From NCBI GenBank assembly GCA_903923395.1, contig CAIXXM010000146.1, forward strand, positions 1 through 64,000: DNA of 64,000 nt. The letters run 5' to 3'. The position numbers were made by a program, and so were the translations under genes. The notes under the pieces are model-generated. The model was not told the DNA's origin. It was given only the letters and a program-made list of their open reading frames with translations, and searched no databases. The stretch's first letter is position 1. The number at the start of each line of letters is the position of its first letter. Shown here one piece after another: positions 1 through 7,450 of this stretch. Source of the stretch: an uncultured Acidobacteriia bacterium (lineage in GTDB: Bacteria > Acidobacteriota > Terriglobia > Bryobacterales > Bryobacteraceae).

Positions 1-236
1 CAGTCCGGGGTCGCTCGAACGCAAATCGTTCGAGCGCGATTCTGACGTGCGAACAAGCTGCACCGTCCGGGTCGTTGGAATGCCAGAGTTTTCCGGGGTA
101 CAGCCCGGGTGGTTCGAACGGTATGTTCGTGCGCCATTCTGACGTGCGAACAAGCTGCACAGTCCGGGTCGTTGGAATGCCAGAGTTTTTCCGGGGTACA
201 GACGTGCGAACAAGCTGCACAGCCCAGGTGGCTCGA
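1..236. repeat. Short degenerate tandem/interspersed repeat patch
   Basis: The 20-mer GACGTGCGAACAAGCTGCAC occurs exactly three times, at 44-63, 141-160 and 201-220. The first two copies are followed by a second shared block (65-102 and 162-200) that differs by one extra T, so copy 2 is a 60 bp unit abutting copy 3. Between copies 1 and 2 lies a 38 bp stretch resembling bases 1-43. The patch lies just past the lysC stop, outside any convincing gene, and is cut by the window edge. It looks like an intergenic repeat cluster. The spacing (97 and 60 bp) and imperfect units do not fit CRISPR. Confidence 0.75.
12..36. repeat. Perfect 10-bp inverted repeat
   Basis: CGCTCGAACG (12-21) and CGTTCGAGCG (27-36) are exact reverse complements around the loop CAAAT. 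A weaker version with 5-bp arms (CGAAC 115-119, GTTCG 125-129) and a five-base loop recurs in the related stretch at 101-140. The hairpin is therefore part of the repeat unit, as in REP-like intergenic elements. No run of T follows, so a classical terminator is unlikely. Confidence 0.6.
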
Positions 237-245
237 ATGACAACC

Positions 246-1652
246 CTAAGCCAGGTGACACTCCGCATGAACCGCGCGGACCGCTTTCTCCAGCCCGTCC
301 CGCCGCACCACGATTGAGATCGTCAACTCGCTGGAACCCTGGGCTATCGCGATGATATTCACCTTCTCCCGCGAAATTGCGGTGAAGATCCGGCCTGCGA
401 GCCCTGAGAAGCCACGCATCCCTTCCCCCACCACCGCCAGCAAGCCCACGTTCTGATCCACCTCGATCCCGTGCACGTAACCGTGCGCCAGTTCCAGTGC
501 AAGCGCCGTTTCGATCGCCTGCGTTGCTGCTTCCAGATCTTCCTTGCGAATCAACAGGCAGAAGCTCTGGCGGTAACTGGAACTGGAGAGTGCGAGCAAC
601 TCCACGCCAGCCGAATCCAGGGCATCAATGGCCCGCGCCATCACGTGAACACCGCCCACGCCCGTATTCGCAGGCTCCAGGGAAACCAGCGCCACATTCG
701 CCATGGACGTTACCGCGCGTGCACCGCCGTTCCCCGCGCCGAGAGCGGGGACAATCCGTGTGCCCGGTTTTTCGGGCGCGAAGCTGTTCTTGCTCCAAAC
801 CGGAATCTTCTTTTCGACCAGAGGCGCCAGGGTTCGCGGATGCAGCACCTTCGCACCGGCGTAGGCCAGTTCCGCGGCTTCGCTGTACGTGATCTCATCC
901 AGAATCTTCGCCCCTGGCACCAGGCGGGGGTCAGCGGTCATAATGCCGTCCACATCCGTCCAGATCCAGAGTTCGGCAGCATCCAGCACGGCGGCGACGA
1001 TCGCAGCCGAGAAATCAGAACCGCCGCGGCCAAGCGTGGTGGGGCGGCCATCTGCCGTTGCACCGTTAAAGCCGGTCACAACGGGAATCACGCCGCGGTC
1101 CAGCAACGGACGCAGCTTCGCCTCTGCCTTTTCCCGTGTCTCCCGAAGCATGGGCGACGCATTGCCGAAAACGGCATCCGTCACGATGACTTCCGAGGCA
1201 TTCACCGCCTCTGAAGCCAGGCCAATGGACTTCAAATACTCACTGACCAGCAGCGCGGAAAGGCGTTCCCCAACGGCGATGGCTTCATCCACCGCGCGCG
1301 GCGGACGGTACCCCAGCATCTGCATGCCACTTACGATCCGCCGGAAATCCCCCGTAATCTCCTCGATCTGCTCGTGTACCCGCAGCCTCTCCGTCGCCGG
1401 CAGCAATTCCTGCACCGCTTCGAAGTGCCTGGCTTCCAGCAGTTCAATGCCGCCGTCGATCGCAGTCTGGTCATCGGCCTCGGCATGTTTCGCAACGTCG
1501 AGCAGCAGATCCGTAATCTTCGACATCGCGGAAACCACCGCGACCACCGGACGCTTCGCTGCCTCCAGCGCGATCAAATCCCCCGCTGCCTTCATCCGCG
1601 CAGCCGAGCCAACGCTCGTGCCGCCGAACTTCATGGCCAATAAATTATTCAA
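246..1652 (-). CDS. lysC: Aspartate kinase (monofunctional)
   Basis: Phosphorylates L-aspartate to 4-phospho-L-aspartate, the first step to lysine, threonine, methionine and diaminopimelate. The kinase signature KFGGTSVG lies at residues 8-15, TLGRGGSDFSA at 206-216 and WTDVDGIMTADPR at 231-243. The C-terminal 150 residues look like the paired ACT domains that bind lysine or threonine. At 468 residues it has the length of monofunctional enzymes; no homoserine dehydrogenase part is present. I take the TTG at 1652 as start because AAGGA lies six bases upstream; it overlaps the cmk stop by four bases. The ATG at 1634 (directly at MKFGG) has no visible ribosome site but is the alternative. It is the last gene of the minus-strand run from 6575. 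Confidence 0.95.
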   Translation of the reverse strand: MNNLLAMKFGGTSVGSAARMKAAGDLIALEAAKRPVVAVVSAMSKITDLLLDVAKHAEADDQTAIDGGIELLEARHFEAVQELLPATERLRVHEQIEEITGDFRRIVSGMQMLGYRPPRAVDEAIAVGERLSALLVSEYLKSIGLASEAVNASEVIVTDAVFGNASPMLRETREKAEAKLRPLLDRGVIPVVTGFNGATADGRPTTLGRGGSDFSAAIVAAVLDAAELWIWTDVDGIMTADPRLVPGAKILDEITYSEAAELAYAGAKVLHPRTLAPLVEKKIPVWSKNSFAPEKPGTRIVPALGAGNGGARAVTSMANVALVSLEPANTGVGGVHVMARAIDALDSAGVELLALSSSSYRQSFCLLIRKEDLEAATQAIETALALELAHGYVHGIEVDQNVGLLAVVGEGMRGFSGLAGRIFTAISREKVNIIAIAQGSSELTISIVVRRDGLEKAVRAVHAECHLA

Positions 1653-2314
1653 TGTAATTCCTTTCCATTTGAAACACGGGCGCGGACCAACTGCAGGATC
1701 TTCTCCTCCACCTCCAGGGGAGCCAGCCCCGTGGAATCGAGATAAACCGCATCAGGTGCCTGTACCAGAGGCGATTCTGCCCGCTCCCTGTCCCTTGTAT
1801 CCCGTTCTGACATTTGCGCGGCGAGTTGTGCCGCCGCCACTTCCGGCAATTCCACTGACCTGCGTCTTACGCGCTCCTGCGGGTCAGCATCGAGAAATAT
1901 CTTCACCCGCGCCTGCGGGAATACCACCGTCCCGATGTCGCGGCCTTCCATCACCACGCTGGCTGTTTCCGCGATTTCCCTTTGCTTCTCCACCAGCGCG
2001 GACCGTACGGACTTCACTGCAGCCACCTTCGATGCGGCGGCCGTCACTTCCGGGGTTCGGATTTCGCTGGTGACATCCTCGCCATTGAGTTGCACGGAGC
2101 GATCCATCAAGAGTGAGATCTTTGCCGACCGGGCAAGTTGCTCCAGCTTGATGGCGTCTTGCAGATCGACTTCCAGGCGCAGAGCCCACAGAGCGATGGC
2201 GCGGTACATGGCACCGCTGTCAATGTATGTGTAGCCGAGACGGGCCGCCAGACTTCGTGCGATCGTACTCTTGCCGGCTCCTGCCGGCCCATCGATCGCT
2301 ATCACAACTCTCAT
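1649..2314 (-). CDS. cmk: Cytidylate kinase
   Basis: Transfers phosphate from ATP to CMP/dCMP in pyrimidine nucleotide recycling, in the cytoplasm. The P-loop GPAGAGKST is at residues 9-17, DSGAMYR (nucleotide site) at 32-38 and GRDIGT at 124-129, all diagnostic for bacterial Cmk. The 221-residue length is normal. The ATG at 2312-2314 is preceded by AGGG about 12 bases upstream. The stop overlaps the lysC start by four bases, so translation is probably coupled. Such pairing with lysC is not a pathway link; it is likely just a housekeeping operon arrangement. Confidence 0.95.
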   Translation of the reverse strand: MRVVIAIDGPAGAGKSTIARSLAARLGYTYIDSGAMYRAIALWALRLEVDLQDAIKLEQLARSAKISLLMDRSVQLNGEDVTSEIRTPEVTAAASKVAAVKSVRSALVEKQREIAETASVVMEGRDIGTVVFPQARVKIFLDADPQERVRRRSVELPEVAAAQLAAQMSERDTRDRERAESPLVQAPDAVYLDSTGLAPLEVEEKILQLVRARVSNGKELH

Positions 2315-2394
2315 GTGCTGTTTTTACCCTTACGAACGCGGGCCCGCCGTGACGGCGCATCCTGTTCCCAGTCTATCGAAGCGGCCTTACGGAA

Positions 2395-3309
2395 TCAGTC
2401 CAGCAGAGGCAGCAGCAGGTTGTCGAGCGCAGCGTCTGACCATTCCGGCACACCGCCCGCAACCTTCGAGAGAGACCACCGCTCAATGTGTTCAATCGCA
2501 GCGCCGGGAGCCACTTTGGTGACAGGCCCCAGGGTTTCAATCTCCAACATGTCATGCCGCGTAAAGGTCTCATAAGAGCAGCCCATATCCGGATAAGGCT
2601 TCGCTTTTTCCGCGCTGACCTGCTTTATAAAGAGGTCCGGGCCAAGCAGATAGGCTCCCCAGGTCTTTTCATTGAAGTGGCCCAGCTTGGTGGGTTTCGC
2701 GTTTGCGGGGTCCTGGCGCAGGACGAAGTACTTTTCGAGGAACGTGTACCGCTCATCCCGCAAATCGGTAAAGGCCCACATAATCAAAGGGTTGGTCGGT
2801 TCCAGCATCTCTGGATGCGTACCGCGCGGCGGGAAGCCTGTGATCCCATGTCCGTTTTGCGCCATCATGGTCAAGGCCCAGGCTGCGAATTCGAGATCCC
2901 ATGCCAGAGTGTTCCGCAGAGTGTGCCGGACGATTACCTTCGACCCGGACGGTTCCAGCGTGACTTCGATCTCTTTCTGAATGCCGGTCGATGGTTCCAC
3001 GGGTTGCACCGCGCGCAGCGTGCTGCCTTCCACGAAAACCTGCACGGGTTCGTTATCGGGTGCATAGGTCCGTGGAAAATGCTCGGGTGCCAGCCAGATA
3101 CGGTGTCCACCGCGCAGCTGCCACTCGGGCTCACCGCTTTTGCCAAGTTGGTCCGTGTATTCCTTGAACAGATTCTGGCCGCCAACAAAGCCATAGCGCA
3201 TGATTCGCGGACCCACATCGGAGGTCACAATCAATTCCACTTCGCCGTTGGTGATGCGCCAGCAGTTGGGCCAGCCGCCCCACGCTGTCTTTTCAATCGT
3301 CGTCGCCAT
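2395..3309 (-). CDS. DUF4380-like protein, aldose-epimerase-type fold
   Basis: A 304-residue soluble protein without signal peptide or membrane segment. The N-terminal part (WGGWPNCWRITNGEVELIV, then DVGPRIMRYGF near residue 32) and the later beta-rich pattern with WLAPEHFPRTY near residue 90 resemble DUF4380 proteins, which are predicted to have the galactose-mutarotase beta-sandwich. The substrate is unknown; a sugar or glycan role would agree with the polygalacturonase at the head of the same run. It starts five bases after the O-methyltransferase stop, so the two are surely co-transcribed. The family call is from pattern memory, not a search. Confidence 0.6.
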   Translation of the reverse strand: MATTIEKTAWGGWPNCWRITNGEVELIVTSDVGPRIMRYGFVGGQNLFKEYTDQLGKSGEPEWQLRGGHRIWLAPEHFPRTYAPDNEPVQVFVEGSTLRAVQPVEPSTGIQKEIEVTLEPSGSKVIVRHTLRNTLAWDLEFAAWALTMMAQNGHGITGFPPRGTHPEMLEPTNPLIMWAFTDLRDERYTFLEKYFVLRQDPANAKPTKLGHFNEKTWGAYLLGPDLFIKQVSAEKAKPYPDMGCSYETFTRHDMLEIETLGPVTKVAPGAAIEHIERWSLSKVAGGVPEWSDAALDNLLLPLLD

Positions 3310-3314
3310 CTCGC

Positions 3315-4328
3315 CTATTTTCTCCGCGCCAAAATCGCATCCACGGCTTTACCCGTGCGAACACCACGCACATCCTCAAACCCTGCTGCTTCCAGCAGGT
3401 CACGGTATTCCGAAAGCGTTCTCTCCCGGCCTTCCGTGCAAACCAGCATGTTCAAGCTCTGCATCTGCACGTGGATTGGTCCACGTTTGTCTTCGTCCAG
3501 AATCTTCTCGGCCAGCAAGAGTCCGCCGCCGGAGGGCAGACTGGCCGCGATCCGGTGCAGCAACAGGCGGATCTTTTCTTCGGTCCAGTCATGCAGAATC
3601 CGCCCCAGCGCGTAAAGGTCAGCGGGCGGCAGAGGGTCAGTAAAAAAATCCCCGGCCACGAAAGTGATGCGGTCCTGCGCGGGCGACTGCGCCACGATTT
3701 CGCGGGCCACCGGCAACACCTTTTCCATATCGAAAACCGCACCGCGCAATTGCGGCCAGGCTTCACAGGCGGCCACCGTCAAGTGTCCCGTGGCTGCGCC
3801 CAGATCCGCCATCGCATGGAATCCGCTCAAATCAAAGGCACGCACCACTGACGGGGAACTCAGAACGCCAAAACCGTGCATTCCCAGCACGAAGGTTCTC
3901 ATCTTTTCCGGCGTACTGAAGAAGTGGTCGAAGATCGGCCCGGGCCAGCCAAATGTCTCCGCCCAGCGCGGCGTTCCCTCCCGGACGGCATTTTCCAGAT
4001 TCGACCAGAGCGCGTAGAGCGCATCGTTCGAATACTGTATGTAGCCGGTCAAACTGTTCGGGCTGTTGGTCTGCAGATAAGCGGCCGCCAGAGGGGTGTT
4101 GGCGAAGATTCCGTCTTCGCTTTGCAGCAAACCAAGCCCGGTGCAGGCCTCGAGCAGCCGCGAGGTTGCTTCCGGATGACTGCCCAGGCTTTCCGCGACT
4201 GCCGCAGCGGTCATCGGGCCAGACCCCAGCAGGTCAAAGATGCCCAGGCTCACGGCGGCGAACATCGTCTTGGAGCGCCGGAACGCTTCAATCAAATCAG
4301 CAACAGGACCTGGATCGGGCAATGTCAT
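3315..4328 (-). CDS. SAM-dependent O-methyltransferase (ASMT/CrtF-type)
   Basis: 337 residues with the two-part layout of small-molecule O-methyltransferases. An N-terminal winged-helix dimerisation domain comes first (about 10-100, with SLGIFDLLGSGPMTAAAVAESLG). A Rossmann methyltransferase domain follows, with the SAM loop DLGAATGHLTVA, an acidic GDFF turn, and LGRILHDWTEEK, where the His-Asp pair matches the catalytic region of this class. The acceptor cannot be told; relatives methylate hydroxylated aromatics, quinone-like compounds or carotenoids. Its ATG overlaps the thiL stop as ATGA, so it is coupled to thiL. No biosynthetic cluster surrounds it. Confidence 0.75.
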   Translation of the reverse strand: MTLPDPGPVADLIEAFRRSKTMFAAVSLGIFDLLGSGPMTAAAVAESLGSHPEATSRLLEACTGLGLLQSEDGIFANTPLAAAYLQTNSPNSLTGYIQYSNDALYALWSNLENAVREGTPRWAETFGWPGPIFDHFFSTPEKMRTFVLGMHGFGVLSSPSVVRAFDLSGFHAMADLGAATGHLTVAACEAWPQLRGAVFDMEKVLPVAREIVAQSPAQDRITFVAGDFFTDPLPPADLYALGRILHDWTEEKIRLLLHRIAASLPSGGGLLLAEKILDEDKRGPIHVQMQSLNMLVCTEGRERTLSEYRDLLEAAGFEDVRGVRTGKAVDAILARRK

Positions 4329-5248
4329 TTAGCGGCGTCCCGCGACGCAAAATGATCATATCCAAGTGGCGCGAGAGGTTCACCCTCCAGTTGGATCAGT
4401 CCGGCTGGTCCGGCCACCGTCCGCCCGATTTTGGTCAACCGGACACCGCACAATGTCTCCGGCAGCTTCAAGCCCGCGCGCACGGTGAAGAGCAACTCAT
4501 AGTCCTCGCCGCCATGCAGTGCGTGCGCCAGGGTTGCTCCGGGGAACTGCGGCGGTGCGGAAATTTCCACGGCCAGGTTGGAGTCGAGGGCCATGCGCCG
4601 CAGGTCCAGCGAGAGCCCGTCGCTCAGATCCATCGCGGCCGTGGCGCGGTACTTCTCCCGCAGCGTCCGGGCCAGTTCGAGACGCGGCTCCGGGTGGATG
4701 TGCTTCTTCCAGGCCTTCCCTTTGCCGGTCTCCAAACCCAGTGCCGAACCACCCAGCGAACCGGAAACATAGACATCCTGGCCTGGCTTGGCGGTGCTGC
4801 GCAACATTGCGGTGCCTCTTGGCACGGAGCCCAGCACCAGCACGTCGCAACAAAACTCCGAACCACGCGAAAGGTCACCGCCGGCAAGGAGTGTTCCCGT
4901 AGCCTCCGCCAGTTCCAAAAGGCCTTTGTAGAAGCCGTCGATCCACTTGTCTGTTGTCCAGGGTGCGGCGCAAAGTGCCGTCAGGCAGAGCTTTGGTTCT
5001 CCGCCCATGGCTGCGATGTCACTCAGGCTGCGGGCGAGGGCTTTGTAGCCTGCGTCCTGTGGTTTATGTGTGTCCTGGCGAAAGTGTACGCCTTCCACAT
5101 ACAGATCCGTGGTCAGCAGCAAATCATCCGCGGAACCCCTCGGCCGGTAGATGGCGCAATCATCCCCAATGCCCAGGGCCAGTGCGGAACCCGCGGGAAT
5201 GCGCACTTTCGAACGAAGTTTCTCAGTGATCGATCTTTCGCTGGTCAT
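4325..5248 (-). CDS. thiL: Thiamine-monophosphate kinase
   Basis: Makes thiamine diphosphate from thiamine monophosphate and ATP. The AIR-synthase/ThiL superfamily motifs are present: GIGDDCA at residues 26-32 (Mg/ATP-binding aspartates), TTDLYVEGVHF around 46-56, and an ALARSLSDIAAMGG segment just after. The length of about 307 residues is normal. I start at the ATG at 5246-5248, giving the family-like opening TSERSITEKL. A GTG at 5278 would extend into the upstream gene without a ribosome site. It follows the polygalacturonase by ten bases and overlaps the O-methyltransferase by four. No other thiamine gene is nearby. Confidence 0.92.
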   Translation of the reverse strand: MTSERSITEKLRSKVRIPAGSALALGIGDDCAIYRPRGSADDLLLTTDLYVEGVHFRQDTHKPQDAGYKALARSLSDIAAMGGEPKLCLTALCAAPWTTDKWIDGFYKGLLELAEATGTLLAGGDLSRGSEFCCDVLVLGSVPRGTAMLRSTAKPGQDVYVSGSLGGSALGLETGKGKAWKKHIHPEPRLELARTLREKYRATAAMDLSDGLSLDLRRMALDSNLAVEISAPPQFPGATLAHALHGGEDYELLFTVRAGLKLPETLCGVRLTKIGRTVAGPAGLIQLEGEPLAPLGYDHFASRDAAK

Positions 5249-5258
5249 CAGAATTGAT

Positions 5259-6575
5259 TTAGCGCCGTCCTGTGACACCCGCCGCGTTCACGCGTTCGCT
5301 GCCCGTCACGGTCAGAGGCGGGCCGGACATCGCCCGGATCACCACATCCCGAAAATCAATATCCTTTGCATCAGTGACCTTCATGCCAGTTTCCGCATCA
5401 ATGTGGATATTGCTGAACGAGATGTTCTCCACCAGCATTTCCTTGAGACCGGTCACCTCACCGGCGGTCTTTGAACCGCGGGCGGTGATGTTGCTGAAGA
5501 CGAAATCGCGGAAGCGGGGCGTGCCTTCATCCACCGGGAATGCACCCTTCTCCTTCTCTGAGCCCGCATAGAACATGGTGATAGTGAACGCCGATTTGAC
5601 GTCTTGCATCACAATGTTCGTTGCCGCCAGACCTTCCACCACGCCGCCCCGCCCGCGCTGTGTCTTCACGCGGATGCCCACATCCGTACCCTGAAACACA
5701 CAGTTGCTGACGGTGACATTCCGCACGCCGCCGGACATCTCACTGCCAATCACCACGCCGCCGTGGCCCTTGAGCATCACGCAGTTGGTGATGGTGATGT
5801 TCTCATCGGGCTTGCCGACTTTGCGGCCTGCGGCATCCTTGCCGGATTTCAAAGTGATGCAGTCATCGCCCACGTCGATGCGGCAGTTGGAAATCTGCAC
5901 GTTGCGGCAGCTTTCCGGGTTAATGCCATCCGTGTTTGGGGAGGGCACCGGATTTTCGATTGTCACGCCATCCACGCGGACGAATTCACTCAATAAAGGG
6001 TGGATCGTCCACGAAGGGGAATTGATCAAGTGCAGTTGTTCCACCGCCGTGAACTTGCAGCGGATGAACTCCAGCAGGTGCGGCCGGCCATTCGCCAGCT
6101 TCTTGATATCTTCCAGTTCCTGTGCCGTCTTGTTTTCCGGCTTGACCTTCATGCGCGCGGGCCAGCCCATGAGCTTCCACCAGTTCGAACCCTGGCCGTC
6201 GACGGTGCCCCGCCCGCGAACCGTCACGTTCTCGGCATCGGTGGCGGAAATCAGCGCAGCAACGACTTTCTTGCCTGGATTCCAAACATCATCCCGCAGA
6301 GGATAATCGGCAACGTCCGGGCTGCCCAGCAGAGTCGCACCTCCATCGATTTCGAGCGTCATGTTGCTCTTGAGGACCACAGGACCAGTCAGATAACGTC
6401 CGGGAGGCAGGTAAACCGTGCCGCCTCCTGCTTTGGCGCAAGCTGCGATCGCCTTGGCGATGGGAGTTGTATCTTTGGTCTTTCCGTCCCCGGTCGCACC
6501 GTAATCGAGGACGTTGAACACCGCTCCCTGTAGAGCGCTAAATCCGCACAAGGCGAGCAAAACCAGTTGTTTCAT
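5259..6575 (-). CDS. Exported polygalacturonase (glycoside hydrolase family 28)
   Basis: Hydrolyses alpha-1,4-galacturonosyl bonds in pectin. The 438-residue protein begins with a Sec signal peptide (about residues 1-18, cleavage near FSALQGA). Repeated ITNC/VSNC rungs of a right-handed beta-helix follow. GH28 catalytic motifs are all visible: NTDG at 214-217, GDDC at 236-239 (two catalytic Asp), GHGG at 270-273 and IRVKT at 301-305. The ATG has AGGA six bases upstream. It heads the minus-strand run to lysC. Pectin degradation suits a soil or plant-litter acidobacterium; the MFS transporter near 40 kb resembles hexuronate carriers, but no link is shown. Confidence 0.93.
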   Translation of the reverse strand: MKQLVLLALCGFSALQGAVFNVLDYGATGDGKTKDTTPIAKAIAACAKAGGGTVYLPPGRYLTGPVVLKSNMTLEIDGGATLLGSPDVADYPLRDDVWNPGKKVVAALISATDAENVTVRGRGTVDGQGSNWWKLMGWPARMKVKPENKTAQELEDIKKLANGRPHLLEFIRCKFTAVEQLHLINSPSWTIHPLLSEFVRVDGVTIENPVPSPNTDGINPESCRNVQISNCRIDVGDDCITLKSGKDAAGRKVGKPDENITITNCVMLKGHGGVVIGSEMSGGVRNVTVSNCVFQGTDVGIRVKTQRGRGGVVEGLAATNIVMQDVKSAFTITMFYAGSEKEKGAFPVDEGTPRFRDFVFSNITARGSKTAGEVTGLKEMLVENISFSNIHIDAETGMKVTDAKDIDFRDVVIRAMSGPPLTVTGSERVNAAGVTGRR

Positions 6576-6601
6576 GTGGATTCCTATAGGGTACTTCCAA
6601 A

Positions 6602-6718
6602 TGTTCCAAACGGAACGCCGGTGATGCCTTTTGTTGTCCGCTTTCGAAACAGTCCCGCCGGGGCGAATGGGCTAACTCATTGAAAAGACGTAGTCAGTAC
6701 TTTGGTTAGGGGCGTGCA
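6602..6718 (+). promoter_or_regulatory. Putative sigma-54 promoter with TGTTCC upstream site
   Basis: An inverted repeat GTTCC-AAAC-GGAAC lies at 6603-6616. About 90 bases downstream is TTGGTTAGGGGCGTGCAC with GG at 6704-6705, ten bases, then GC at 6716-6717, the invariant spacing of -24/-12 elements. A transcript would start near 6729, leaving room for the GGAG at 6739-6742 before the ATG at 6752. The same layout precedes the response regulator at 7451. GG-N10-GC alone is common by chance in GC-rich DNA; the shared GCGTGCA and upstream half-sites are what make it worth noting. Confidence 0.45.
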
Positions 6719-6751
6719 CTACTGTCGACCGGAGATGTGGAGTCAACACCA

Positions 6752-7324
6752 ATGATTTGCGAAATATGCAACAAGGAAATGCGCAGGGCACACCGGGAGA
6801 CGGCCAAGGACTATCTCTTCGCTTGTCTATGTTTCTTCCCCTACCGCTGCCCCTGCTGCCAGCGCAGACGCCTGGGTATTCGCTGGGAGCAGGCCGCTCT
6901 CTTCTATGGCGCCTGCACCGTGTTGTTTTTCGCCTTCGTGGTGGGAGTGGTCTGGTACAAATCAAAGCACCGTCCGGCACCGGTTTCGGCTTTCTCCGCG
7001 CATCCCATGAAGCCGGGTCTGGTGGAAAGTGAGCCGCCAGCCGCGCCCCAAATCGGTCCCTTCGGCCAGGTTCTCACTCCGGTAAAGCAGGCGCTGAGCA
7101 ATGCGGATATTGCGGATCTCTCGCAGGCTCATCTGGCGGGGGATGTTGTGACCCGCTTGATCCGCACGTATCCGCATAACTTCCAAATCGACCCGAAATC
7201 CCTGATTGAGTTGAAAAAGGCCGGTACGCCGGATATGGTGATCAGTGCCATGATTGACAGCACGGTAACGACCGCGCCAGGGCAGCAGGTTATTCCGAGC
7301 GCGTTCCATACTGTTCCATATTGA
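6752..7324 (+). CDS. Zinc-ribbon, single-pass membrane protein of unknown function
   Basis: 190 residues. The N-terminus carries two cysteine pairs (CEIC at 3-6 and CPCC near 35), likely a zinc ribbon. One hydrophobic membrane segment follows (about 47-70, ALFYGACTVLFFAFVVGVVW), then a proline-rich linker. The C-terminal helical domain (LSNADIADLSQAHLAGDVV through LIELKKAGTPDMVISAMID) matches a module I recall from many Solibacter-like proteins (NxDI..L...GL..D.ii..I..... ..L...LKKAGvpd.vI.aM). Its function is unknown to me. The ATG at 6752 is chosen because GGAG sits nine bases upstream; a GTG at 6737 has its GGAG too close. It lies between the polygalacturonase and the sigma-54 regulator. 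Confidence 0.7.
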   Translation: MICEICNKEMRRAHRETAKDYLFACLCFFPYRCPCCQRRRLGIRWEQAALFYGACTVLFFAFVVGVVWYKSKHRPAPVSAFSAHPMKPGLVESEPPAAPQIGPFGQVLTPVKQALSNADIADLSQAHLAGDVVTRLIRTYPHNFQIDPKSLIELKKAGTPDMVISAMIDSTVTTAPGQQVIPSAFHTVPY

Positions 7325-7429
7325 AACATCCCAATTCCGGAACACTGTTCCGTTTTGAACATGTGCCATACGTAATAGCGGTCTCAAAAGCCTAAAATCA
7401 CCCTTTTTGCTGTTGGTCCTGTGCGTGCA
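7303..7429 (+). promoter_or_regulatory. Putative sigma-54 promoter and palindromic activator site for the response regulator
   Basis: Half-sites GTTCCATA at 7303 and 7313 repeat with a ten-base period, followed by the perfect palindrome CGGAACA-C-TGTTCCG at 7338-7352. About 65 bases further is TTGGTCCTGTGCGTGCAG with GG at 7415-7416 and GC at 7427-7428 (N10). This agrees at 12 of 16 positions with the candidate at 6703-6718. Transcription would begin near 7440, just before GGAGG (7441-7445) and the ATG at 7451. This suggests autoregulation by the NtrC-type activator encoded here. Inference only. Confidence 0.5.
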
Positions 7430-7450
7430 GTGCCATGTGCGGAGGCCTAA

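Noticed and set aside
1-236. CRISPR array
   Set aside because: The three 20-mers are 97 and 60 bp apart, spacers are themselves repeated sequence, and no cas gene is near.
889-2073. 394-codon open frame opposite lysC/cmk on the plus strand
   Set aside because: Ser/Ala/Pro-rich low-complexity translation with no motif; a by-product of high GC third positions over two clear genes.
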